Program-made: the position numbers and the translations under genes
Shown: in pieces, positions 8,387 through 16,356 of the stretch
Position numbering within the stretch: the first letter of the stretch is position 1
How the letters are laid out: each line of letters opens with the position of its first letter
The notes under the pieces: generated by a model
Told to the model about the DNA's origin: nothing
What the model saw: the letters and a program-made list of their open reading frames with translations, nothing else
Database searches by the model: none
Assembly (NCBI GenBank): GCA_027493875.1
Contig: JAOSJX010000007.1
Span: 62,001-126,000, forward strand
DNA: 64,000 nt
Reading direction: 5' to 3'
Origin: Deltaproteobacteria bacterium
GTDB taxonomy: Bacteria; Lernaellota; Lernaellaia; JACKCT01

Positions 8387-8818
8387 AATGCGGAATGGCG
8401 AATGAATGATTTGAAGGACCGCACAAAGGCTTTCGCCCTGCGGATCATCAAACTGACGGAAACGTTGCCGAAAGGGCGAACAGGCGACGCTATCGCGCGA
8501 CAACTCCTTCGCAGCGGTACGTCCGTGGCGGCGAATTACCGGGCCGTATGCCGGGCGAAATCAAAGTGAGATTTTATCGCCAAGCTTGGAACTGTGGAAG
8601 AGGAATGCGACGAATCGTTCTTTTGGATGGAACTGCTGTCCGAGAGCGGCCTTGTCGCCGAAAAACGTCTGCATGATTTGATGCGGGAGGCAGAGGAAAT
8701 CCTCCGCATTGTGATTGCCTCGGCGAAAACCGCGAAGTCGCGCTCCTGAACGTCTTTTTTCTCGCTTGTCCGCCCTTGCTCGTCCGCTTCGTTCATTCCG
8801 CATTCGCCATTCCGCATT
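8387..8818. repeat. 18-bp perfect inverted repeats flanking the four-helix-bundle gene
   Basis: The sequence aatgcggaatggcgaatg at 8387-8404 recurs as its exact reverse complement at 8801-8818, 396 bases away. The arms flank the S23/four-helix-bundle pseudogene, and the left arm contains its start codon. Partial further copies of the unit (cggaatg, attcgcc) lie beside both arms. Confidence 0.8.
8402..8749 (+). pseudogene. Four-helix-bundle (S23/IVS-encoded family) protein with in-frame TGA
   Basis: The open frame from ATG 8402 reads MNDLKDRTKAFALRIIKLTE, LPKGRTGDAIARQLLRSGTS and VAANYRAVCRAKSK. It then meets TGA at 8567-8569, and in the same frame continues with DFIAKLGTVEEECDESFFWM, ELLSESGLVAEKRLHDLMRE and a normal stop at 8747. 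This is the complete four-helix-bundle family (about 115 residues, first described in intervening sequences of 23S rRNA) interrupted by one nonsense codon. Unlike most broken genes here, the break is not a frame change. The TGA could be a genuine inactivating mutation or a base error. Flanking inverted repeats suggest that it is a small mobile unit. Confidence 0.78.
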
Positions 8819-8861
8819 AGCCATTGACGCGTGTCGGCCGGCCCGGCATTCTTGACCGTCC

Positions 8862-10167
8862 ATGTCACGCCGAACCGTTTCTTGCCTGCCGCCGCGGCGG
8901 GGCCTTGCGATCGCGCTCGGGGCGCTGCTCGTCACGCTCGCGTTTTACTTTCTCGCCCCGGACTGGTTCGAGCTCGCCGAATTGCGCCTGCTGGATCTCC
9001 GCACGCGGATCCGCGGCCCCGTCGCCCCCGACGCGCGCGTCAAACTCATCCTGATCGACGCGCGCTCCCGCAACGATTTCGGCATGAACGAGGATATGCG
9101 CACCGAGCTCACGCGCGCGCTGGACGAACTGTGCCATTCCGGCGTCGCCGCGATCGGACTCGACCTTTTCTTTGTTTCGGTCGGCGACAATGACGATCCC
9201 ACGCGCGCGAAGCTCGCCGACGCCGTCGCGCAATGCCGCAACGTCGTCATGGGATTCACGTGGGAGGAAAATCCCGTCACCGCGCGGCTGGCGCGCGCCG
9301 AGGCGATCGGACGGCGGCGGCTCCTCGACGCCGCGCGCAATCCGGAGGAAGAGGGATTCGTGCCCGGCACGTTGCCGGCCGACGTGATCAAGCCGGATCG
9401 CGAAATCATGCGCCACGCCGCGGCGGTCGGCTATTTCACGGTCGTGACCGATCCCGTGAACATCGCGCGCAAAATTCCGGCGACGCTGACGCCCGACGGC
9501 GAGCACTATTTTTCCCCGTTCAGTCTGGCCGTGCTCCGGACCTACCTGCAGCAACGCGACTACGGGCTGGACGCCGAGGGCAACGGCCGCGCCCGCGGGC
9601 CCGTCCTCGGCAATATCGACCTGCGTCCGGACGAATCGGGCTACCTTTGGCTCAACCCGTACGGCGCCGCCGAAAGTTTCGAAACCGTCTCGCTGCGTCA
9701 AATCGCGCGCGCCGGCCTTCCGGCGGATTTCGCCAAGGACGCCATCGTGCTCGTCGGCGTGTCCGGCGAAGGGTCCAACGACATGTTCGCCACCACCTTC
9801 GACCCGCGCCTGCCCCGGCGTGTTTCTCCACGCGACCGCGATTTCCAACGCGCTCACCGGACGGTTTCTCTGGCGCGACGCCGCCGTGCGCGCCATCGAG
9901 GTGGCGATCATGGCCTTCGCGGCGCTGTTGCTCGGCGTCCTGGTTCCACGGCTCGCCGCGCCGGTCGTGATGGTGCTGGGACCGCTGCTCGCGCTCACCC
10001 TTTGGATCGTGTCCGACCGAATCCTGCGAACGCAGGGACTCTGGATTCAGTACGTCTGCCCGATGCTCCAGATCCTCGGAACGCATACCCTCCTGCTGGC
10101 GGTCCGGCTCTACGCCGCGGAGAAGCGCTGCGCCGAATCGCTGCGCGGCCCGACGTTATTTAGGTAG
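8862..10167 (+). CDS. CHASE2-domain membrane sensor protein without an output domain (frameshifted)
   Basis: A signal-anchor helix (about 14-31, LAIALGALLVTLAFYFLA) is followed by an extracytoplasmic CHASE2 domain (LRLLDLRTRIRGPV, VKLILIDARSRNDFG, GVAAIGLDLFF, then AIVLVGVSGEGSNDMFATTF). After the frame change at 9813-9816 (C4) come the HATAISNALTGRFLW segment and three transmembrane helices. In CHASE2 proteins this layout usually leads to a cyclase, kinase or phosphatase domain. Here the frame stops 15-20 residues after the last helix (LYAAEKRCAESLRG). Either the output domain has been lost or another indel hides it; the sequence after 10167 shows no recognisable cyclase or kinase motif. Confidence 0.75.
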
Positions 10168-10678
10168 TCGCCCGATCGGAACGATCATCAATCTCAACCG
10201 GTCTCCCTCCGCATTATTCCTTCGTGTTAAAAAAAATGGGGGATTCGTTTCCCTTCGGACTTTTTCAAGATATCGGCAAGCCGGTGATTCTCGACATCAT
10301 CGCCGGACCGATGAAACGGCAGCCGGAGATCTGGAGCGGTTCGCGAATATACGTATCTCCTCAACCAACATGAGACGGCCGCGGTCGACAGTTTTCAGTC
10401 AACCGTTGACGGCATTCTCCGGCGTCGCGGCGGCTTCCGTCCGTGGGGGTATGCGACGGTCGACTTTGAACGGTGAACTGTTAACAGGGTTGCGCCGATT
10501 ACCCGCCGACGCGATCGACAGACGGCGATGAAAAACCGCAACGGCGCTACCCGGCGGACCCCGAGATCGAGAGCGCCGCGGAGGAGGCGATGGCCGAATC
10601 TCAAGTCACCGCGGCTCGCCATATCGGTGAAACGTGGCGTTTTCGGCAAAACGTCATGCGGGCGATCCGGTATCGCCA
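10168..10678. other. Non-coding or unassigned stretch
   Basis: No recognisable gene. One 45-codon open frame (10236-10373, beginning MGDSFPFGLFQDIGKP) has coding-like composition but no recognised homology. The rest contains overlapping arginine-rich open frames on both strands that look like GC-rich noise. It may be the decayed 3' part of the CHASE2 gene. Confidence 0.4.
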
Positions 10679-11903
10679 TCACCCGGTACCGCGCGCCCTT
10701 ATTCGGCAATCACCGGTTCGACAAATGCCTCGCAAAGCGTTTTTTAGTTGTGGCGGCGTCGGCGCGCACCGGCTGTCATGGCCGTAAAATTCCGACAGGG
10801 CGTGCGCGTTCCATAGGATGATGGCGGCGGTCAGACCGTATATCACGCCCAGCGGCGTGCGGTGTTTTACCGCCGGGCGATCGCGCCATGGAAGCGCGGC
10901 CAGTTCGCCCGCCGCGACGATACCGAGCCCCATCAGAAATTGATGGACCGATTGCATAAAGCCGAGGTATCGGATTTGGACATAGGCCGCGGAGGGCGCG
11001 AAGCACAGATAGACGAGCGGCACGAGATAGAACGACGCGGCGACGATGAAAAGCGCCCGCGATTTTTTCCAGCAGAATATGAAGCCGAGCGCGGCCAGCG
11101 GGACGGAAATCCAAAGCGTCCATGGGGGGCCCAGGCCGAAGTGCGCGAGCGCGCCGGAAAGTACGGACGGATCGACGCTGGAAAACCGACGCTCGGCGTC
11201 GCGTAGTGCGCGACGTAGTGATGCGGATCGCGCAAGAGGCGCATCGTGTGCGGAAGCCAGGGGAGATAAAGGAGCGAAGCCAAGGTGCCGGCGCCGGCGA
11301 AAAAAGGACGTCCTTCTTGTTCTTTTTTGAAACGACCGCGATCGCGGCGAAAGCCGCCGCATGCGACGCGGGGACGAGCAGCGTCTCATAACGCATATAG
11401 CCGAGCGCCGCGACGGCGACCACGTAAGCCGGCGCCAGGCGCCGCCGGTTGTTGACGAACGCTTCGAAAAACAACCAGGTCGAGAGCATCGCGAGCAACG
11501 CGATAACGGCGTACGGCGTGTTCTCGCGCGCAAAATAGACGGCGTAAAAGCTCACCGCGTAAAGCGCGGCGGGAATCCAGGCGTGCGCGCCGGCGACGTG
11601 CCGGGCCAGCAGAAAAAGGAAGAGCACCGTCAGCGTTCCGGCGAGGGCGGAGGTGAACCGGACGCCGAATCGGCCTCCCGTGGAATGAAACGCGAGGCGC
11701 GAGGTGGAGACGATCGGCCTCGTCCAGCGGGTCAGCAGCGGATAACCGGGCGGCGCGATGTTGACGTCCGCCCGGCCCGCCGCCCGCTCGGCGATCGTCT
11801 CGGCGATGGTCTTGTCGATCGTGTGGATGAGATAGTTCTCATCGCCGGTGGTTTCGGGGGCGCCGAGGCGGTAGAGGCGAAGGAGCGCGGCGACGATCAA
11901 CAC
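10679..11903 (-). CDS. GT-C fold membrane glycosyltransferase (ArnT/PMT-like), frameshifted
   Basis: An integral membrane protein of about 408 codons or more. The N-terminal loop APETTGDENYLIHTIDKT carries the Asp-Glu pair typical of GT39/GT83-like polyprenyl-phosphate sugar transferases, followed by APPGYPLLTRW. Many hydrophobic helices follow (LTVLFLFLLARHVAGAHAW, YAVIALLAMLSTWLFFEAF). The frame changes near 11287 and near 11185, with the C-terminal helices (PWTLWISVPLAALGFIF, LVPLVYLCFAP) in a further frame. GTG at 11903 is only the first standard start codon: hydrophobic sequence (HALLPILLG) continues in frame upstream to a GGGAGG motif, so translation may begin about 50 bases earlier. 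It would transfer a lipid-linked sugar on the periplasmic side. It follows the FAH and dapB genes. Confidence 0.72.
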
Positions 11904-11956
11904 GCCGAGAAGAATCGGAAGGAGGGCGTGCCGGTGTGCGATGAACGAGCCTCCCG

Positions 11957-12749
11957 TTAAATTTTCTCATCCTCGACGGCGTTGGTGAGGTCGCCGATCC
12001 CTTCGACGCGGACCGATACCTTGTCGCCGGCGAGCAGCGGGCCGACGCCCTCGGGCGTCCCGGTGGCGATGACGTCGCCGGGCAGCAGCGTCATCACGCG
12101 CGAGATAAAGGCGACCAGTTTGGGAACGGAGTGAATCAGATCGATCGTCCGCCCCGACTGCACCGTGACGCCGTTGACGCTTGTCTCCACGGCGAGGTCG
12201 GAGACGTCGAGCTCCGTTTCGATCCACGGGCCGAGGGGGCAGAACGTGTCGAAACCCTTGCCGCGCGTAAACTGAACGTCCCGGCGCTGCAGGTCGCGCG
12301 CGGTGACGTCATTCAGGCAGGTGTACCCGAAAATCACGGACGCGGCGCGCTCCTCCGGCACATGCCGGCAGCGCCGGCCGATGACCACCGCGAGCTCGCC
12401 CTCGTAATCCACCCGCTCGGAATCGGGCGGGCGCTTGATCGTCTCGCCGGGACCGATGACGGCCGTCGGGGCCTTCAAAAAATCATCGGTTCGCTCGGCG
12501 GATCGCCGCGGCCCATTTCCTTCGCGTGCGCGGCGTAGTTGACGCCCACCGCGACGACCTTGGAGGGGCGGCACGGTGACAGGAGCGTCGTGTCGGCCAA
12601 TTCGATCGGATCGTCACCGGTCCGCTCGATGGTCGAAAGCGGTTCGGCCCCGCCGCGTTTTCGAGCGGATCGTAAATAGGAATCAGCCGGTCGCCGGTGA
12701 TCAGGGCGTGGCCGATCTCCGAACCGGCGCGATAACGGGCGATTCTCAT
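11957..12749 (-). CDS. Fumarylacetoacetate hydrolase (FAH) family protein, frameshifted
   Basis: The protein starts [20 protein letters not shown] and continues with [20 protein letters not shown], then [61 protein letters not shown] and [20 protein letters not shown]. The Asp/Glu metal ligands of the FAH fold (the DYEGELA segment) are present. Members hydrolyse or hydrate diketo acids, for example acylpyruvate or 2-oxo-hepta-dienedioate, so the exact reaction is open. Indels lie at 12648-12651 (C4) and 12477-12482 (A6). ATG at 12749 overlaps the dapB stop (ATGA), so the two genes are translationally coupled. Confidence 0.85.
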
Positions 12750-13569
12750 GCGCGCCCGATGCCCAGCACGTCGCGCATGGAGTAGATGCCGGGCTCTTTG
12801 TCCTGAATCCAGATCGCCGCGCGCACGGCGCCCCGCACGAACGCCTCGCGGCTGGTGGCGCGGTGACGCAGCGTGACCTGCTCGCCGTCGCCCAGAAAAT
12901 GCAGTTCGTGTTCGCCGACGACGTCGCCGCCGCGCACCGCGTGGATGCCGATGACGCTGGTCTCGCGGGCGCCGACCTGACCTTCGCGCCCGAACACGTA
13001 GCCGTCTTCGTCCAATCCCAACGCCTCGCCCGCGGCGCGGGCCAGCGCGAGCGCCGTGCCGGACGGCGCGTCGACCTTGTAGCGGTGATGCGCCTCGACG
13101 ATCTCCACGTCGAATTCACCGCCCAGCGCCCGCGCGGCGCGTTCGGCCAGCGCGAGAAGCAGCGTAATCCCTGCGAGAAATTCGGCGCGAACACGCAGCG
13201 TGTTTGCTCGGCGAACGCGCGGAATTCGGCGAGCTGCGTTTCGTTCATGCCGGTCGTGCCGCACACGAGGGGAATGCCCATGTCGGCGCAAACCTTGGCG
13301 TGGCGAACGGAGGATTCCGGAGACGTGAAGTCGATGACCGCGTTCGCGCCGATGACGGCGTTCTTGAGATCGTTTTCGACGGACACGTTGAGCGGCCGGC
13401 CGAAGAGCGCCTGACCGAGATCGCGTCCGATGTGTGGGTGGTCGTGGCGTTCCGTGGCGCCGTAGATCGCGCAGCCCGGCTGCTCGTCGAGATACGTGAC
13501 GAACATCCGGCCCATGCGCCCGAGCGCGCCGGTCACGACGACTTTCAGCAGCGCTTCATCGCCCTGCAT
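12746..13569 (-). CDS. dapB: 4-hydroxy-tetrahydrodipicolinate reductase, frameshifted
   Basis: DapB reduces HTPA to tetrahydrodipicolinate in lysine/diaminopimelate synthesis. The N-terminal NAD(P)-binding motif is VVVTGALGRMGRM. AVIDFTSPESSVRHAKVC and GIPLVCGTTGMNE follow. After an indel near 13165-13170 the C-terminal domain contains VEIVEAHHRYKVDAPSGTAL (the signature E-x-H-H-x3-K-x-D-x-P-S-G-T-A) and a final [16 protein letters not shown]. Length is about 273 residues, normal for the family. The single frame break falls in NFSxGI, between the two domains. The start at 13569 was chosen because homology begins about ten residues later. Confidence 0.92.
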
Positions 13570-13674
13570 CGAATCCCCCAATGTTGTCCCAAACCCAATG
13601 AGACTTTGCCGCGTTTCGCCGGACAGGGTCAAGACAACGGCGAATAGCGAATCTCGAATGACGAATACGAACAA

Positions 13675-13704
13675 ACCGCGTACTCACTTGTGTGAGTACG
13701 CGGT
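13675..13704. repeat. 13-bp perfect-stem hairpin
   Basis: Left arm accgcgtactcac (13675-13687), loop ttgt, right arm gtgagtacgcggt (13692-13704). It has no following T-run on either strand, so it is not a standard rho-independent terminator. Confidence 0.85.
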
Positions 13705-13796
13705 CGAGCCTGGGAGCGCCGAGCCCCAGCTCGGCTCATGGTGCCGACTCACCGAGCAGGCTCCAGGCTGCAGGCGACAGACTTGTCAAGACCGGA

Positions 13797-13833
13797 ACAT
13801 GGGTGACACTTTACGATCACGACATGGGTGACA
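13797..13833. repeat. Direct repeat acatgggtgaca, possible insertion-sequence end
   Basis: The 12-mer occurs at 13797-13808 and 13822-13833 (period 25). The layout, with cacttta(c)gatcacg between copies, resembles the transposase-binding ends upstream of integrase-type insertion-sequence genes. No transposase is present nearby, so this would be a solo remnant. Confidence 0.4.
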
Positions 13834-14094
13834 GGTTGTCTCCTTCGCGCGGGGACGAAGCGGAGGCCGGTTCCGGTTATTCGGCGGCGGAAAATGGCGC
13901 GATTTATGGAACGCATCGCCGGCCCTGAGGCCTGAGCCCTTCAAGGCGTTCGAGCACATGCGTCATGTCCGGCGACGCGGCGGCGGGATCGGAGGGCGTG
14001 CGGGCGGCGGCGTGTTCGAATAGCGCACGACGACCTTCAATCCGTTGCTCCAGCTTCAGGAAAGCATCTCTGATTTCCCACGCCGTTGGAGTAC

Positions 14095-14120
14095 CGTACG
14101 TACGTTACGTACGTACGTAT
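14095..14120. promoter_or_regulatory. ACGTACGT palindrome array, likely toxin-antitoxin operator
   Basis: Repeated overlapping tacgtacgt palindromes start about 37 bases before the antitoxin ATG. Self-complementary operators at this position are typical of autoregulated toxin-antitoxin operons. Confidence 0.55.
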
Positions 14121-14131
14121 CGGAGCCGACG

Positions 14132-14356
14132 ATGAAAACGACCGCGACGGCCCTTCGGGCCGACCTTTACCGGATTCTCGACCGGGTCGCCAAGACCGGC
14201 GAAAGCGTTGAAATCGAGCGCGGCGGAAAAACGCTTAAGATCGTTTTGGAGACCCCGAAAAGCAAATGGGATCGCCTCGAGCCGCATCCCGAGTACATTA
14301 ACGGCGATCCCGACGATCTCCTCCACATCGATTGGTTGGCGTTTTGGAAGCCGTAA
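14132..14356 (+). CDS. Phd/YefM-like antitoxin
   Basis: A 74-residue protein: MKTTATALRADLYRILDRVA, KTGESVEIERGGKTLKIVLE, then an acidic/aromatic tail (DPDDLLHIDWLAFWKP). The N-terminal half has the prevent-host-death pattern (short DNA-binding alpha/beta unit with GESVEIERGG), and the C-terminal tail would bind the toxin. It precedes and overlaps a PIN-domain gene, and the upstream palindromes support autoregulation. The start at 14132 leaves homology at residue 1. Confidence 0.78.
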   Translation: MKTTATALRADLYRILDRVAKTGESVEIERGGKTLKIVLETPKSKWDRLEPHPEYINGDPDDLLHIDWLAFWKP

Positions 14357-14726
14357 TTCACCTCGATACGCAGATCGTCGTTTGGCTGCATCTGGCCGAT
14401 CGCCGCCGTTTGCGTCCCGTGCGTAAAACCCTGGAGCGTTTCGCCCTGGAGATCTCGCCGGCCGTCTTGTTGGAATTGGAATATCTCTCTGAAATCGGCC
14501 GAACCAATTACGGGGCGGACCGCGTCGCCGCCGGCCTCGCCGAAAAAATCGGATTACGCGTTTCCGACGCGTCGTTTCCGAGGCGATCCGAAACGCGCTA
14601 CGCCAGCATTGGACGCGCGATCCGTTCGACCGGATGATCGTGGGAACAGCCATGGCCGCCGGAAACCCGCTGCTCACGCGCGACCATGTCATCCTCAAAC
14701 ATTTCAAAAAAGCGATGTGGCGTTAA
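14344..14726 (+). CDS. PIN-domain toxin (VapC-like), frameshifted near 14577
   Basis: The protein reads LEAVIHLDTQIVVWLHLADR, ISPAVLLELEYLSEIGR, then after an indel at the gtttccgag stretch SEAIRNALRQHWTRDPFDRM, IVGTAMAAGNPLLTRDHVIL. The acidic PIN tetrad is visible: Asp in LDTQ, Glu in LELEYL, Asp in TRDPFDRM and Asp in TRDH. These would form a Mg2+-dependent ribonuclease site. It has a TTG start (14344, with 14332 possible) and overlaps the antitoxin by 13 bases. Confidence 0.78.
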
Positions 14727-14728
14727 TC

Positions 14729-14754
14729 AAAAAGGCCCGGCGGATGCCGGGCCT
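14729..14754 (-). terminator. Rho-independent terminator of gdhA
   Basis: A nine-pair stem AGGCCCGGC/GCCGGGCCT with loop GGAT, followed on the reverse strand by TTTTT. It lies 33 bases after the gdhA stop. Confidence 0.85.
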
Positions 14755-14786
14755 CGGATGGCGCGTAATCGTCGTCCCCGAAGGCG

Positions 14787-16130
14787 TTACACCACGCCCT
14801 GATCCATCATCGCGTCGGCGACCTTGATGAAACCGGCGACGTTGGCGCCGTTGACGTAGTTGATGAACCCGTCGTCCTGCGTGCCGTGCGTCACGCACTG
14901 CTCGTGAATGTCGCACATGATCTGGTGCAGGCGGTCGTCCACTTCTTTCCGCGTCCAGGAAATGCGCATGCTGTTTTGCGACATCTCCAGGCCGGAGACG
15001 GCCACGCCGCCGGCGTTGGCGGCCTTGCCCGGGCCGTACAGGATGCCCTTGGTCAGATAAACGTCGATCGCCTCCGGCGTGCTCGGCATGTTCGCGCCCT
15101 CGGCCACGCACACGCACCCGTTCTCCACCAGCGTTTTCGCCTCGTCGCCGCTGATTTCGTTTTCCGTGGCGCACGGCAGCGCGATGTCGCACGTCACGCT
15201 CCACGGGCGCTGGCCGTCGAGGTACGTCGCCTTGGGATATTTTTTGACGTAGTCCTTGATGCGCCCGCGCAAATTGTTCTTGAGATCCATGATGAAGTCG
15301 AGCTTCTCGCGGTCGATGCCCGCCTCGTCCACGATGCTGCCCGCCGAGTCGGAAAAGGTCAGCACCTTCGCGCCGAATTCGAGCGCCTTTTCCGCCGCGT
15401 ACTGCGCCACGTTGCCGGAACCCGAAATGGTGACGCGCTTGCCCTTGAAATCCGTCTTGCGCGTCGCGAGCATTTCCTTGGCGAAATACACCGTGCCGTA
15501 TCCCGTGGCTTCGGGCCGGATGCGCGAGCCGCCCCAGTTGCGCCCTTTGCCGGTGAGCACGCCGGTGAATTCGTTCGCGAGCTTTTTGTACATGCCGTAG
15601 AGGAACCCGATCTCGCGGCCGCCGACGCCGATATCGCCCGCGGGCACGTCCGTGTTCGGGCCGATGTGCCGCCACAGTTCCTGCATGAACGCGTGGCAGA
15701 AACGCATGACCTCGGTGTCGGTCTTGCCCTTCGGGTCGAAGTCCGAGCCGCCCTTGCCGCCGCCCATCGGCAGCGTGGTCAGGCTGTTTTTGAAAACCTG
15801 CTCGAAGGCGAGAAACTTGAGGATGCCGAGGTTGACGCTTGGGTGAAAGCGCAGGCCGCCTTTGTACGGTCCGATGGCACTGCTCATCTCGATGCGGAAT
15901 CCGCGGTTGACCTGGACCTCGCCGCGGTCGTCCATCCACGGCACGCGGAACAGGATCACCCGTTCGGGCTCGACGATGCGGTTCAGAATCTTCGCGGAAC
16001 GATAGCGCGGATTCGTTTCGATGACGGGCCAGATCGACTCGACCACCTCGCGCACGGCCTGAAGAAATTCCTTCTCTCCGGCGTTCTTGGCGGCTACGGA
16101 ATCCATGAAAGCGTCAATGGACTTGGACAT
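14787..16130 (-). CDS. gdhA: NADP-type glutamate dehydrogenase
   Basis: An intact 447-residue enzyme, the standard length for hexameric bacterial GdhA. It interconverts 2-oxoglutarate plus ammonium and glutamate. Visible signatures: GPYKGGLRFHPSVNLGILKF, LPMGGGKGGSDFDPKGK (catalytic Lys), VPAGDIGVGGREIGFLYG (catalytic Asp), and the Rossmann motif ISGSGNVAQYAAEKALEFG. Start ATG 16130 gives MSKSIDAFMDSVAAK. It is a single-gene transcript with its own terminator. It is one of the few long housekeeping genes here without a frame break. Confidence 0.96.
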   Translation of the reverse strand: MSKSIDAFMDSVAAKNAGEKEFLQAVREVVESIWPVIETNPRYRSAKILNRIVEPERVILFRVPWMDDRGEVQVNRGFRIEMSSAIGPYKGGLRFHPSVNLGILKFLAFEQVFKNSLTTLPMGGGKGGSDFDPKGKTDTEVMRFCHAFMQELWRHIGPNTDVPAGDIGVGGREIGFLYGMYKKLANEFTGVLTGKGRNWGGSRIRPEATGYGTVYFAKEMLATRKTDFKGKRVTISGSGNVAQYAAEKALEFGAKVLTFSDSAGSIVDEAGIDREKLDFIMDLKNNLRGRIKDYVKKYPKATYLDGQRPWSVTCDIALPCATENEISGDEAKTLVENGCVCVAEGANMPSTPEAIDVYLTKGILYGPGKAANAGGVAVSGLEMSQNSMRISWTRKEVDDRLHQIMCDIHEQCVTHGTQDDGFINYVNGANVAGFIKVADAMMDQGVV

Positions 16131-16356
16131 GGGAACACCCCCGAATTCATGACCCAGGAAGAAAACAACCCTTCCCCCGCGGCCAAACACGCCGCGCGGA
16201 AAGGGACCACTCTCGATACCTCAAAGCCTGCAATTGACCCGTGCGCCCGGCGGGGCGGACCGCCGGAATGCGCGCGGATTATAGATCCGGTTTGAACGGT
16301 TTCCAAGGGGAAAATCGGAATCCGCCGGTCCCATCGGCAACGCCTTTGGGGACGGA

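Larger units (their letters stand above)
13570..14131. other. Intergenic region with a hairpin and IS-end-like repeats
   Basis: No protein-coding gene is supported. The stretch contains the perfect hairpin at 13675-13704, two copies of acatgggtgaca at 13797-13808 and 13822-13833, a degenerate gcgaat/gacgaat repeat around 13640-13670, and the palindromic operator region of the following toxin-antitoxin pair. Confidence 0.6.

Noticed and set aside
8567-8569. TGA in the four-helix gene as a selenocysteine codon
   Set aside because: There is no SECIS-like hairpin and no redox context; the family has no selenoprotein members known to me.
10236-10373. 45-codon open frame in the gap after the CHASE2 gene
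   Set aside because: No recognised homology and no clear ribosome site; mentioned only in the gap entry.
14886-16295. Long forward-strand open frame opposite gdhA
   Set aside because: It is an antisense shadow: high GC at third positions keeps it open, and it has no domain.
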